From: Prosapia bicincta
Lineage: Eukaryota; Arthropoda; Insecta; Hemiptera; Cercopidae
Length of the DNA: 64,000 nucleotides
Direction of reading: 5' to 3'
Assembly (NCBI GenBank): GCA_036971475.1
Contig: JBAIZL010000006.1
Coordinates: 63,998,398 to 64,062,397 of the forward strand
A program made the position numbers and the translations under genes. The stretch's first letter is position 1. Every line of letters starts with the position of its first letter. This document shows positions 11,628 through 24,721 of the stretch, in pieces. The notes below the pieces were generated by a model. That model saw nothing but the letters and a program-made list of their open reading frames with translations. It was not told the origin of the DNA and made no database searches.

Positions 11628-12314
11628 CTGAAAGACTGGTTTATTGTAACCATCTGGTCGGTTGACTGGATCCAATTCCAAAAATACGCAGGCCGTGTGC
11701 TCGACACTGGAATAGGTATACTTAACCTCGCCGTGGTACAGGAAAACCGGTATGGAGCCAACCAAAATCACTACCCATGTAATTGCAATTGCCATGATGG
11801 CATTCCGCTCGGTTCTCACGGACATGGAGGCTATCGGATGGACGACGGCCAGGAACCTGTCCAGAGACATCAGCACTAAGGTGTACACACTGGCGAAAGC
11901 GGTGACGACTATCAGATACTGCACGATTTTACACCAAAGATCACCAAACGGCCAGAACGGCAGTATGTAATCCGTGGCCGTGAATGGCACACAGAAAACG
12001 ATAAAGAACAAATCCGCCACTGCTAGATTGATTATCAACAAATTAGTCGTGCTTCGCATCTGTTGGTTTGCCGACACGACGATAACAACCAAAGCGTTTC
12101 CGAAAAGGCCGAGGAGGATTATAATTCCGAAGAGCACTGGTACAACAATCGATACAATCTGTTGCATCCGGTGAAGTTCCGGTTCCGTTTCGTCCATGAT
12201 AGTACTGGATGTATTCCGGCAAAAAGATACTTCACTCTGGTTGGTAAGGTTGGCGCAGTGAGCGTACCGTATGTCCGATATACTGCCGGCGATGCCGGTA
12301 TGAGGAACACTCAT
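11628..12314 (-). CDS. AstA-R: Allatostatin-A receptor (galanin-like GPCR), first coding exon
   Basis: A rhodopsin-family GPCR for allatostatin-A neuropeptides, which couples to G proteins at the plasma membrane of neurons, gut or endocrine cells. The exon encodes 229 residues, from the extracellular N-terminus through TM4 and ECL2. Visible features: N-glycosylation sequons at N22, N25 and N34; TM1 with GN at 72-73; LAVAD at 97-101 (TM2); WPFG at 121-124; C128 and C209 for the ECL1-TM3/ECL2 disulfide; DRF in place of DRY at 152-154; W180 in TM4. The stretch from NQQMRSTTNLLIINLAVAD to VVHPI is the classic insect AstA-R signature. It ends in phase 0 at a CAG|GTAAAA donor. The start chosen is the ATG at 12314, with A at -3. 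The open frame extends upstream to 12368 but only from GTG, so that part is 5' UTR. TM5-TM7 are absent from the window. The subtype is uncertain. Confidence 0.93.
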
Positions 12315-13004
12315 GATGGTGGTCGTAGCTAGACTGAAGCGTGCGAACAGTGAGGCATCCCTTCGCACACTGGTGGGCGCGCTAGCAGTTGTGGGCGGGA
12401 GGGAGAAAATAAATTCCCGCTGTGGGAGAAACGCCTACGAAGGGAAATATAGTGCGTCTTAAGCCGATGCACGGAAAAGTTTATAATAAATTATTAACAA
12501 ATGAGATTTAAATAAATAATCAACGCGAAAATTTAATTTTAACACGACTAACTTTGAGGGATAAATTTGTTTAACGATTTCAACAAGTATAGGCTCTATA
12601 AATAAATTTTAATTACTTTTCACAACATATAATTTATATGCTAATTGTATTGCTTTGTATCTAAATTGTTTATTTTATAAAATTTTAATGTTAAATATTT
12701 TCCATTTTTAACATAATTTAGAATACATTTAGTGCCAGAAAACTACTAAAATTAACTCCTTGAATAGTCTATCTATAAGACAATATACACAATAATTCAT
12801 TACAATAACTTCTGCAACACTTCAAGTTGTACTTTTGAATAATGTTTCTATTAGTTCTGAAAATATTAAATAGCCTAATAGAGTAACATCTCTATGTAAT
12901 GATTGATAGATTAAAAAAACATATTTTATTGTATTTAAAAAAAAAAAAATGAATTACAAATACTCTTAATAAATTCATGTATTTAAGCATTCGAATTAAG
13001 TCAT
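12315..13004. other. 5' flank of the receptor exon
   Basis: 12315-12470 is markedly more GC-rich than its surroundings and is probably 5' UTR or proximal promoter of the minus-strand receptor gene. No TATA box or initiator can be assigned with confidence. The rest is AT-rich without features. Confidence 0.4.
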
Positions 13005-13172
13005 TAATAAATGGTAAAACGGTTGATCATCGTGTCAAAAATATTTATTTTAATACTACAACGTTTCTGCAACTAGTTCGTTAACCGGCTTTATAAGGGC
13101 AACGAACTACTTGTAGAAACCTTGCTTTAATAAAATAAATTTAAATGATTCGATTATCTACCGCTTTACCAT
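13005..13172. mobile_element. Hairpin element, PLE-type
   Basis: An imperfect inverted repeat: 'aatggtaaaac...' at the left end matches '...gctttaccatt' at the right, with arms of about 70 nt around a spacer at 'ccggctttataaggg'. On the minus strand of the left arm, GAAAC is followed by a one-pair stem III (C-G, loop GUU) and a UA site. Stem II is CAAC/GUUG. The CUGANGA core lies beyond the truncation at the centre. Confidence 0.6.
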
Positions 13173-13304
13173 TTATTTAACTCTTATTAAATACTTGTTT
13201 TTTTAATATTCTTATTGAAACATGATTAAAGTTAATTACAGCTTAGCTAGTACGAACAATTTACAAAAGTAAACATTAAAACAGTTTACTCTAATCACTA
13301 CTCA

Positions 13305-13470
13305 CTAGTTTATTAAAACAAACACAACAGTTTATTTAAACAAGCAGACTGGTTTCAACGACGATGTTGCCTACATCAGTGCTTGACTTCAGTGTAGTAG
13401 AAAGGCACATCGTCGACGAAACTAGTCTGTTTTAATAAACTGTTGTGTTTGGTTTGATAAACTAGTGTAT
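13305..13470. mobile_element. Hairpin element, PLE-type
   Basis: The left arm 'actagtttattaaaacaaac...' pairs with the right arm '...gtttggtttgataaactagt', with arms of about 75 nt. On the minus strand of the left arm, CUGAUG, then a CAAC/GUUG stem, GAAAC and a GUC site can be read; the right arm carries GAAAC followed by GUC on the plus strand. It is a degenerate hammerhead-like layout. The spacer is at about 13375-13410. Confidence 0.6.
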
Positions 13471-13604
13471 AGTGAGATTTAGAGTAAATTGTTTTAATTT
13501 TTAACATTTATAATTAGTGTTGATAGCTAAAAATATGTTCAAAATATTTTTGAATGTCCATTTTTTTTTAGACGTAATTTTAATTCTGTCTATTGTATTT
13601 AGGA

Positions 13605-13660
13605 CTGAATGAGGACGACAATTTAGTCGTCGAAACGTAGCCGAATATTTAATAAATCCA
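13605..13660 (+). ncRNA. Hammerhead-like motif with one-base core insertion
   Basis: CUGAAUGA (CUGAUGA plus one A) at 13605-13612 is followed by a perfect 6-bp stem II, GACGAC at 13614-13619 and GUCGUC at 13626-13631, then GAAAC at 13632-13636. Downstream 'ttaataaatccatg' resembles the tails of the neighbouring hairpin elements. Stems I and III are not clear. Confidence 0.4.
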
Positions 13661-13679
13661 TGTTTCTTGCTCACGTACC

Positions 13680-15377
13680 AACCGAGTTTTTGTTCAACTT
13701 ACATTTTTGCTTATATAAATTTTGTTTACAAGTATCAGTTATATACATTCAACTATAGCATAGACTGAAAGGTTTTTCAGGAATTGAGTTTCTTATTAAA
13801 TTGTGATTCAAATGCGAAATTGTTATATCCAAATAGGAAAATATTTGGAGTGGCATCAATCATATGTAGTTTAAGAGGGTTACAAATTATGAGGGTATCA
13901 TTGTTCACAGTTATAGTGACCGCATCTCCCAACTAGAGGAGACAATTTAATGATCTCACCTCTGTAAGATATCCATTTTTACAAGCAACATACTGATTGT
14001 AATTTCAAGATATGGCTGCAAATGCTTAATAATTCCTGGGTGAATAACATTTTTCTAACAAAGTATTTTCGTTGCTCACACTCCAAGCTTTGGTATAATC
14101 AGTTGATACTTATTTATAATCACATAAAAGTAGATGATGAAAGACAAGCGAGTGTTAAAACAGGCATACAAAGCTGTGCTGAGATTTACTCTTTGTATTG
14201 CGCTATTTTATACGGAATGACAAACGTTGCTTTTGGCTTTTTTAAATTGATTTTGCCTACAGATATTTATTCTCAGCATCTAGATGCATCCAGTTAGGAA
14301 ATTGAAAAAAGTATTAAGGTATTAAAACCCACCCCCTTATCCAGTATAAGACCCTGGCTCCATGGGAAGGCACGTTTACTAGAAGCCAACACGGTAACAA
14401 TTCAAGTTCACACTTTTTGTTTTAATAAAATCGATTATAATATAGAAAATTCTCTTTCAAGTGAAATTTCAGGGTCATTTTCCTTTTAAATAATGTATTT
14501 TCGAACCGGAGCTTCAATGTGTATTAACTTCTAACTTCTAATTTTTTCTTATTTTCTAATTTAAAACATTTTCGTGTAATAACGATCAAAACCCTCCACA
14601 AATCTTTTTTTTAGAAACTTCATGATACAAATTTTGTGTTACAATTGAAACAATTTGGAATAAAGTCGACATGTTTTCAATACACTTTTTCTTTACTGTA
14701 ACAATATATTGTATTGTAACTATTTAGGCTTAGAACATTTAACTATTACTTCAAATTATCTAAAAGTAAAAAGTCTTTTTAGAAGCCATACTTTAAGGAG
14801 AATCTACCATTTTCAACACTTTTCCTATTTTAATACATTTTTATACGAGTAATATTTAATCGTCACTAAGGTGATATTACAATTCATATAAATAACTATA
14901 AATGACAATACAGCCTAATAATGAAGACTTTGAGGTTAATAATAGAAACATGGATGAGGGTTTATTCTCACATAATTTTGTAAATTAGTAATTATTTGAC
15001 TGATCCAAAACCATTATTTTTGTATAGGGGTCTTGGGTTTATTATTATTTGTATTAAGCATTTGTATGATGTAGCCAATCAGTGAAAGAGTTAGTGGATT
15101 CAATATCACTCTTATAGTTTAGCGATTTTGTGAACATAAAAGAGCACACACAAAGGACTGAAAAGTATTTCAACAGATTCCTTAATTAAAAAGAAGTTGT
15201 CAACAAAGAATGAAATGACTTATTTATTTTGTATACAGATATTTGACAAATCCAATCGCTTTTTATTGAGATACATTATAATTAATTGCAGATATCCCAT
15301 GTAAAGTTAGAAATCACATGTTGCAACAGTTTTAAATTTTCCTAAAATTCAGATGGTCTATTTCACCGTTACATATA

Positions 15378-15378
<1 letters not shown>
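13680..15378. other. AT-rich stretch, nothing recognised
   Basis: A 91-codon open frame at 14022-14297 shows no domain, signal peptide or splice context, and I do not regard it as a gene. Confidence 0.5.
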
Positions 15379-15448
<70 letters not shown>

Positions 15449-15548
15449 CTATACATATTTATATGTAACATATAATAAACATATATATATATATATATAT
15501 ATATATAGGCTATACATATTTATATGTAACATATAATAAACATATATG

Positions 15549-15613
<65 letters not shown>

Positions 15614-15670
15614 TATTATATTAAATATAGTGATATGTTTTCTTGTAAAATAGTTAATAAATTAAAAATA

Positions 15671-15747
<77 letters not shown>

Positions 15748-15835
15748 CTATACATATTTATATGTAACATATAATAAACATATATATATATATAGGCTAT
15801 ACATATTTATATGTAACATATAATAAACATATATG

Positions 15836-15880
<45 letters not shown>

Positions 15881-15937
15881 TATTATATTAAATATAGTGA
15901 TATGTTTTCTTGTAAAATAGTTAATAAATTAAAAATA

Positions 15938-15980
<43 letters not shown>

Positions 15981-16070
15981 CTATACATATTTATATGTAA
16001 CATATAATAAACATATATATATATATATAGGCTATACATATTTATATGTAACATATAATAAACATATATG

Positions 16071-16119
<49 letters not shown>

Positions 16120-16176
16120 TATTATATTAAATATAGTGATATGTTTTCTTGTAAAATAGTTAATAAATTAAAAATA

Positions 16177-16238
<62 letters not shown>
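15379..16238. repeat. (TA)n higher-order tandem array
   Basis: Two spacer modules recur between (TA)n tracts. Module 1 ('ggctatacatatttatatgt' onward, about 38 bp) occurs six times, in pairs near 15447/15506, 15744/15796 and 15978/16030. Module 2 ('aatatagtgatatgttttct' onward, about 75 bp) occurs three times, near 15605, 15873 and 16112. The order is pair-of-1 then 2, repeated three times with a period of roughly 240-270 bp. Confidence 0.9.
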
Positions 16239-16782
16239 TGAAGTAAAACATTTAATAGCAAGCCTACAAAAACTTACTGGATGGGCTTAAATATACAATT
16301 TCGCATAAGTGTAAATTAAATCTGTTAACGCTATGCGTCAGATCAAAGTGAATTAAATTATAACAAATGATTTCATATATCAGCTGATTTTACGTTATAT
16401 GTTACATTGTAAATCAACTCTTTTAACACGAAGGTTGTTACAATATTCATTAAACATTGTTAAGGGAAAATGTTATTAGTAAATAGTTTTGATCAGTAAA
16501 TGAAATATTAATTTATTTAAATTTTTATAAATCTCAATACAAATAATTTTATATAGCCTAACATACCAATATTTTTATTAGAATAAAATTTTAATCCAAT
16601 TTTAGAAATAAAAACATTCTTAGGCGCGCCTGATAGAAAAATGTTTAGGTAATTTCTCGTTACGCAAAATTAAATTTTCTTCTCAATTCAAAATTTCTGT
16701 AGACATGACCGTAAAAATGTAACCTATTTCTTTAATGTTATATACATATTACTCATAGTTAAACGCATGATATGTGTACACA

Positions 16783-16843
<61 letters not shown>

Positions 16844-17649
16844 ATCTTTTCATACGCATTAAAAAAAATTAACTACTGAAAACTACGTTTTTAATCTTAG
16901 ATTTTATGTTAGAACTTCATAAAATGTAGTTTTATTTTAGAATTTTCTGGTTACCTTGTCACCTAAATGAAAATTATTTTATCGTTGCTCTTAAAACTTC
17001 AACCACTTTCAGCTACAAAGTACTAAAAGGTTTTATATAACATAAACTAATCTACATTTTAAAAACACTATGAGACTATCTTCAAAGATCTATAACTTAA
17101 TACTAAGTCTAATACTAACCTAAAATTGTAACATAATATCCAACGTTTCTAGTTCTGGTTTTATAAGATGTGCAAGAAAGTATTTTTAAATTTATTTTGA
17201 AGAAAACCTACACACAAGCGAAGAGAACTAAAAGGTTTTTCATTTTATACATGCAATTAATTGCAGGTGAGGTTTCTAATTGCATTTCACAGTACTGTGC
17301 TCAACAGAAATAGTCAGCGCTCCTAGTACAAAAACTTCGAACTAATTAACTTTCACGAATGAATAAGAGTAATTTGCATAAATATTTTACTTTACAGTCC
17401 CACTAGTTTCCACTACTTTTTATTCTAATCTGTAGTTTTTTATAAAAATCAAGCCAACTCATTAAACCCATATTACTTTGTAATATTTTATACGTTTACT
17501 GCGTAATAAAATATACCTACAAATTGTTAGTAAAGAAATATGTAAAGTATTAAAGTAAAAAAATAATATAAACAAAAATATTACCTATGGTTGAAAAAAG
17601 TATTATAAATTAAAAGCTTTAAAAATCAATTCCTGCTTAGATCGACAAA
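16239..17649. other. AT-rich stretch with one (TA)n tract
   Basis: A perfect (TA)n run occupies about 16788-16840. No coding or repeat family is otherwise recognised. Confidence 0.5.
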
Positions 17650-18070
17650 AAGAAATTTTCATTTTAGTTACTTTTTATTAAATAATTACCATTGATATAA
17701 ATAAATTAACATATCCGGTCCTTTGAAACAGCTGTTCTACCACATAGCCTATAGCATAAAATCAGCTGTTTTATGAAATCATAACTATTACTTATTTTAA
17801 GCCAAACGTGACGAAATAGCTATATTGCATACCTTGCCCCTTTTGTGGAATGTTTTTCTCTCATATAAAACTAAAATTAATTCATTATTTAATTAAATAA
17901 TGAAATATTATTTGAAGGAACTATATTAATAGCAAGTGTCGTCCACTACAAGTTTTAAAAGATGTATTTGAACTTGAGAGGATGAATAACGATTATTTTA
18001 TTAACTATCGAAAATTTTAACAACATATAGGCCTACATACGAAGAGTGTAAACTAATAGAGTAGAAGGAA
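17650..18070 (+). repeat. Interspersed repeat family B, copy 1
   Basis: A ~420-bp unit shared with the minus-strand copies near 21836, 24722 and 26836. Landmarks are 'acagctgttctaccacat', 'cttgccccttttgtgg', 'gatgtatttgaacttgaga' and the end 'gtgtaaactaatagagtag'. Its 3' third equals the tail of the SINE-like family at 7895 and 31258. No terminal inverted repeat was found; class unknown. Confidence 0.75.
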
Positions 18071-19575
18071 TAAAGAAACAGAAAAAATTAAACAGCCCTT
18101 GAAACGTTTTTATTTCAATATTCGATAGTTAAGTATAATTTCTATTCCAATCTGATATGACTACACGTTCCTGAAAATTTGTAAAATATTTTAAACAATC
18201 TTGTCAAATATATACAAAGCAGATATTAAAAATTGTTATCAATAAACTTCACCAAATATCCACATATTTTAAAGCCATATTTTTAAAAATAATTTGTTCT
18301 TGCGATAAATTGTTACTTATATTATTTTATGGTTTTTATAATAATTCTTCACTAAACGACCGAATAGTTTAACAACTACAATTTACAAATTTTAAATTTA
18401 CAATAGCAAACAAATATAACAAAAATGGATTGGGTTTCAAGAAACCATTTGTGCTGTCGTATTTAAAACTTTTTACTAAATATAATCTAAATATACTATC
18501 CAAAGAAAATACAAATTAAGCACGATCTGCAGGTTTACATTTAAAGTAAATAGTTTATCCAAATTGCAAAAATATAAAAGAATAATACAAAACATAGGTT
18601 TGTCAAAGTAATTGTGCAACTCGCGTTAAACATACTGGTCACCCTAAAACGCTTTTGAATACCAGACGTGATGAACGTTAGAGCCACTTGTTGAAATCCG
18701 TAAATAGAAACCTATAGTGTCCCCGAAGATGGTGCTACAAACAGCGAACACCAGTTAGATTGGCCCATAAGAAATAGAAGTTGTTGATATATCTGCTTCA
18801 AAAACGGAACTTGACAAAAGTAACTGTGTAATATAATTAGTTTTGCTGTTTCTGCTTGGCAAAACTGTGTAACGTAACACTCACGTGGTGAAAACATTGA
18901 GCCCCACCAAGGGATGAGCGGACAACCCCTCTCCCGGATGCAAAACATAATATCTCCTGGCCCTCCTTGATTTTACTCATTGTACGTACAAAATATTTTA
19001 CACATTTTTTAATGTATTAATTATTGTCAAAAATATAAGATACTATCTATATATCGTATAAGCGTCCAGGAGATTGTAAAGTAGTTTTCAATTTATTTTA
19101 ATGTAGAGTTTCTTTTTTCTTTTCAACAAAGGTTTTATCAGTTCGTATGTAAAAGTAACAAACTTACACAAGTATTGTCCAGAGCGTTACATTCTACGGT
19201 CCAGAGGTATAGGGCGCTGCCAAAGTTAACAATAACAAACTAATGATGGTGGAAATTGATTATCTACGACGAAACTGCGGTTAATCGAGACTTGAAAGGG
19301 TCAGAAATGAACAAATTTGTAACGAAATGGAAGTAGATAAAAGTGTAAGGGAGGAGATAGAGAGGAGGCAATAAGCATGGCTGGTACCGAAAGATACAGA
19401 AGTGAATTCCCTCTGAGAAAAGAAACGGATTCCCCCTGAACACGAAGAGGTTGGCGTGATGACAGTGACGAAGCAAATACTGTAAGAAACTAGAAGAGAC
19501 ATTAGCGTATGACAGAAGAAATTGGAAATTGGGGACGGAGAGGCGGTAACAGCTGTAATAGATCCGTTACACGCA
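18071..19575. other. Intergenic, possible decayed Tc1-type element
   Basis: 18600-18960 is less AT-rich and carries 'gtcaaagtaattgtgcaac' and later 'gacaaaagtaactgtgtaa', which look like Tc1-type internal or terminal motifs. I could not pair terminal repeats or find a transposase. 19200-19560 is purine-rich with no recognised content. Confidence 0.3.
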
Positions 19576-20868
19576 GTCTGTTCAAAAAGTATCGCAACTT
19601 TTGTGTTTTTTTCAAAAGGTTTTGTTTATTCATGAATATCTATTTTGTCCCCTTCAAATTAATTCCCATTAGACAATATACACTTGTGCCAACATTTTTT
19701 CCAATCCTCGAAGGACTTCAAGAAATCATTTTTTATGTTCTTGTTCAGCTCCTCCTTCGATGCAGTCTTTATCTAGTCAATTGTAGCTTAGCGTCGTTCT
19801 ATCATGGGCCTCTTAAGTTTCGGGAAAAAGAAAAAATCACAGAGGGTCCAGTATGGGGAATACGATGGTTGCGTTATCATTAATGTGTTGTTTTTGGCCA
19901 AATATTCGCGTACAACTAACGATGTGTGAGCAGGGGCGTTGTCATGATGAAAAAGCCAATTTTCTTCTTCCACATATCCAGGATTGCTTCGCGCAAATTG
20001 CGCATAACTTGCAGGTAATATGCCTTATTTACCATTCTACCCTGTGGCAAGAACTCATGATGGACCACGCCCCTGCAATCGTAGAAAGCTATAAGCAAAA
20101 CTTTCACATTAGACCGGATTTGGAGTGCGGTCTTGGCTTGTGCTGCAGCTTCCATTGGAAATATTGAGCATTAGTTTCCACGTCATAACCATAAACCCAT
20201 GATTCGTCACCAGTTATGACCTATGGAACAAATGTGGGTGGTTGCGAACAGAGTCCAACACCTAATTAGCGATGTTAATGCGTTGCTGTTTTTTTGTCGA
20301 AACTGAGCAATTTTGGTACGAATTTCGCGGAGACACGTACCATGCTCATATCATTGGTTAAAATCGAATGACACGAGTAATCGATATGTTTAGGCCATCA
20401 GCAACTTCGCTAATGGGGATTCGTCGATTGGCCAATACTATTTTCTTCACTTCAACAATGTTTTCGTCTGTTGTTGACATGATCCAGCGTCCGGTACGCT
20501 CTTCGTAATTCATATCTTCTCGACCGTCTGACAACACTTTGTCCCACCGATAAATGTTGTTCAGGTCCAAGGTAGCTTCTCCATATGCTACAGTCAACAT
20601 CCGGAATACGTCTGCGCACTTAATTTCGTTTTTCACTTACAATTTAATACAGATTCTTTGATCCATTTTTTTTAAATATATTTTTTTTGGAACAAGTAAT
20701 AATTGAAGACAAGCTAAAACACGTCCAAACATAACAGCTGTCAACCATTAATTGATCATTCACAATGGTCGACTTTTTCGGCATAAGTGAGAGAATATGA
20801 ACCAACATAACGCCACCAAAGTATCGGAAATCAAGTATACGTAATGCGGATATACTTTTTAAACAGAC
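19576..20868 (-). mobile_element. mariner element, full length but inactive
   Basis: The terminal inverted repeats start gtctgttcaaaaagtat at the left and, reading inward on the other strand, gtctgtttaaaaagtat at the right, giving about 1,293 bp, normal for mariner. It encodes a D,D34D transposase on the minus strand. A TA duplication is not evident at the exact ends. Confidence 0.9.
19788..20636 (-). pseudogene. mariner transposase, frameshifted
   Basis: A cut-and-paste transposase of the mariner family, DDD catalytic triad. The N-terminal helix-turn-helix part is open from 20636 to 20358 (VLSDGREDM...YEERTGR...TTDENIVEVKK). The first catalytic Asp lies in TGDESWVYGYDVETNAQ near 20175-20225. 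The central part is open at 20155-19916 (LLIAFYDCRGVVHHEFLPQG). The second and third catalytic residues are in FHHDNAPAHTS and LCDFFFFPK, spaced by 34 residues, in the frame 19973-19788. At least two frameshifts separate these blocks, and the usual SPDLAPCD has become SPYWTLCD. The copy is therefore dead, but the triad itself is still readable. Confidence 0.9.
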
Positions 20869-20895
20869 CTCGTTTATATAATGAATAAAACTATT

Positions 20896-20980
20896 TCAAA
20901 TACAAGCATAATTTTAATTTATATATTATTCAAAGAAGCTTTGAATCATATATGAATTAAAAATTTCTTGTATTTGATAT
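20896..20980. mobile_element. Small hairpin element
   Basis: An inverted repeat: 'tcaaatacaagcataatttt...attcaaa' pairs with 'tttgaat...aaaatttcttgtatttga', with arms of about 38 nt and a 5-nt loop. It shares the 'cttgtatttga' outer motif with the hairpins at 3640, 30668 and 32755. A (TA)n(TG)n tract begins 50 bp downstream. Confidence 0.65.
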
Positions 20981-21028
20981 ATTTGTATTCATTAACTACA
21001 TTACAAGAAAAAGTATCACCATATATAA

Positions 21029-21393
<365 letters not shown>

Positions 21394-21835
21394 CATACGT
21401 TTTTGTCTCTCGCTAGAATTTCGCTCAACCGTTGCAATAAAAAATATCATCTCTTTTATTACCTGAAATATTTCATGGTTTCCGTGCCTCATACGGTGAC
21501 CTAGGTGATCCAGCCTTTCCAGTTGCGATGGATGTTCAAATATAATCACAGTAAACACATACAGGTCCACAAACGGATGGAAATCATCCCGACCAGTTTT
21601 ATTTAAAGAAGCTAGTTTTTGCCCGCTTGGGGTATTTGACTTCAGCTTACGTAAAAATCGTCATTTTTCGTCTTTCTGAGACAGAACGAAAATTTTCAGA
21701 TACATAACACAATGTTGCTCTATTTTTTTTTGAATGTGCGCACGCGCGTGTGTGTACGTACATCTCATTATTACCTTTCGAAACAAAAATAATTTGTTTA
21801 TTAGGGAATAGATAAATTTAAAGATTCCGTTTTTT

Positions 21836-22175
21836 TCAATTCTTTCTATTAGTTCACACTCTCTCACTCTCTCTCTCTCTCTCTCTCTACATATACTTAT
21901 ACATCATGTTCAAATTTTCAATCGTTAATAGAATACTTTTTATTTATCCACTCAAGTTCAAATTTTTTTTTAATTTGTAGTGGATGACGCTTGATGTAAT
22001 GAAATGTTTTCAAATATTAGTTCAAGAATTAAATTTTTTAAAATAATATTAATTTTATATGGGAGATAAACTTTACTCAGAAGGGGCCGGGGTATGCAAT
22101 ACATTAACTCCGTCTTATTTGGCTTTAAATAAGTGTTAACATATGATTTGATATAACAGCTGATTTTATGTTAAA
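21836..22175 (-). repeat. Interspersed repeat family B, copy 2
   Basis: Minus-strand partial copy of the unit at 17650: 'attctttctattagttcaca', then a (CT)n expansion at 21860-21888, then 'caatcgttaatagaatactt' and 'cagctgattttatgtta'. The (CT)n tract expanded inside the repeat from the 'cactctct' of its relatives. Confidence 0.7.
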
Positions 22176-22436
22176 AATTATGTGGATTTTTTATCTGGCG
22201 AAAAACCAATTATGGTTATCATTACCAAACAACGGCAAGACAAAAACCAAATATTTGAGATAAAACAAACAAAAATGTTAATAAAATAAAAAATACAATA
22301 TGTGGAAGTAAACAACATCGAGATTTCCTATAACATCATAGATGGCTCTTAGAAGAACATATTATACTTTCCATCGGATCCGCCGAGATACAAGATAATC
22401 GAAGTACAACAACATGTGGTTTATCTTCCAACAAAG

Positions 22437-22557
<121 letters not shown>

Positions 22558-24721
22558 TGTAAGGAAGGTGGAAGTAAGGGGAGAAAGTAATTGAGGCAGA
22601 ATAGATAGGTATAAGAATTAAAGCTCAACCAGGGCACTAGCAAGTTGCTTAAAATCCCATTGAAATCAATACAGGTCTATCTAAATAAAATTTATAAGTA
22701 CAATATTAATGTAGACGAAAAACTAAATCTTGTATTGTAAAACGAAACCACAGACATCTTATAACATTAAGTACACAAACCTAACGAGGTTGCTTTCCAA
22801 AATATAAATTTATTAAACCTACCAATATTTATTTTGCTGAAAGGGTCTTGTTTGTGCAGTTATACCTGGGGAAGGGAAATAATCATCTCATGGCCGCAGG
22901 GAGATCCCGAAAGGGTTGGGGGCGTTTTTATAACCCAATTAGTTCTTCAGAGAATTGTTGACATTCGCTTATATAACAAAAATTTTACCTTCCCTCAGGT
23001 CTCTCTACCAAGGGTTAACCGAGCAAATTTGGGGTTCAGTTTTGTGCCTTGTTACTATTTTTTGTTTACGTAATTTCACCCCGCATAATGCTCAAGGAAA
23101 GAAAGTTTGATCACATAATGCTGATACAGTACTAGCTTATGGAACAATTTTGCTACTTGTATAAAAGTTCTTTATCAAATTTCATTTTATACAACAAAAA
23201 TGTGTACTGAAACGAACTTTTTCCACCATATTTTATAGTATCTATTTTATGTTAATTATGAATTATATCTAATTAAGGAAAAGGCAAACAGAATGTACAA
23301 CTAACACGCTGTCCTGCAAAGTTATTTACAAAAACCGTAAGATAATTAGATCGCTGACGGATACCGAGTACCCTGAGTACTTTGTTATTGGCTATCTCTA
23401 TAGGTCTTGCGGAACATCGTGAGGCCTGGCTAGGGGAAAAGCAACGGCAGAGTGGGAACGGCTGCGGCTGGAGAGGGCTAAACGACCGACCAGCGTTTAG
23501 CTACTAATCTACTAACAAACATTGACTCGTTATCCATGTTTGTGCAAAATCGTAAATCCCTACTGCTTTCAGTCAATTTTGCGTGATCTAATGTAGATAT
23601 TATTTATTTTACTTTTGTGTTTATCTTTACAATGAGGAACACCGAAACACGTGGTGAAATATCTGTATAATGTCTAGTACAACACCGGAACACTCAAGGG
23701 GACGGCTCGAGACAGACGGCTTTCACCCGTGAAGGTCAGGCGTCACCAAGAAACACAAGACCTATAGGCAGGTTTTGTGAGCTCTGACGCGTTCTCCGGG
23801 CTACTGTGTGCCCTGACGTTTTCCTCCTCATTAACGTCTAGGATAGGTCCTGAATGTCACACACTGACGATAAACTCCTGAAGTAATACGCGTTACATTG
23901 TATTTCCATTTTAACTGATAAGAAAACAAATGGGACCGATAGTACACACGTTACAGAAAAAGTATTTTTTCTTAATTGGGTGTTCCAAACAAATTGTGTA
24001 ATTGTTTTTAAAAATATTTATGAACTTGAAACAACACAATAAACGAATACTAAAACCAATAAACTGTAAAAAACCCCTCGCGCTATTAAAATATAATAAA
24101 TGCATAGTATTAGTAAACACACAGAAAAAACAAAATGTCACACATAAAGTTAATCAAAAATTAAATACAATCATTATGCTATAAAACAAAATACTGCTAA
24201 ATTGTAAAAAGTGGAATGTTTTAACATTTTTTATAAATTGTCTAACAACACATTTAATAAATTTTAGGTAATTGCCAAAAATTACCGGGTCACTCCGACT
24301 TTTTCCTTTCCGGGGCCTACGTAACTAAAAAATACATTTCAAACAACATTGCAGTCACAAACAAATAAATGTTGCAAACCAAAAATAGATTAAAATTTTA
24401 AACAATAGAATAGTACCACACCACAAAATTAAATTAACCTATTTGGTTGGAAAAAGAAACCTACGTTTTCTAACTTAGGCATACTCCGTATGTCTTAACA
24501 TTATTGCGATGTTGCAACACCGACAGAAATGTTGTCCACTTCTTCACTTCAGCAATCAGTAAGCTCACTTCATACCTTTTATCTTTATTGTAGCCTAATA
24601 TAGTTAAATTTTAATGAAGTCTATAGTTTAGTGTGTTTGTAATGTTTGGTTTAGGTTTGCTAAATAAGGTTATGTGTAAATGATTATTATTAATTTACAG
24701 TTTAATAAATAATTATGTTTT
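22558..24721. other. Intergenic; unexplained GC-richer block
   Basis: No gene recognised. 23360-23880 is clearly richer in G+C and CpG than its surroundings ('gcgttctccgggctactgtg', 'gacggctttcacccgtgaag') without an open frame; it could be an old LTR, LINE 5' UTR or host promoter. The 79-codon frame at 22834-23073 has no recognisable domain. Confidence 0.45.

Noticed and set aside
11697..12332. Several plus-strand frames of 60-89 codons
   Set aside because: They are antisense shadows of the receptor exon.
12315..12368. N-terminal extension of the receptor (18 more codons)
   Set aside because: It begins with GTG, not ATG; the first ATG at 12314 has a good context, so the extension is treated as 5' UTR.
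14022..14297. 91-codon plus-strand frame as a gene
   Set aside because: No recognisable motif, splice context or codon bias different from the AT-rich background.
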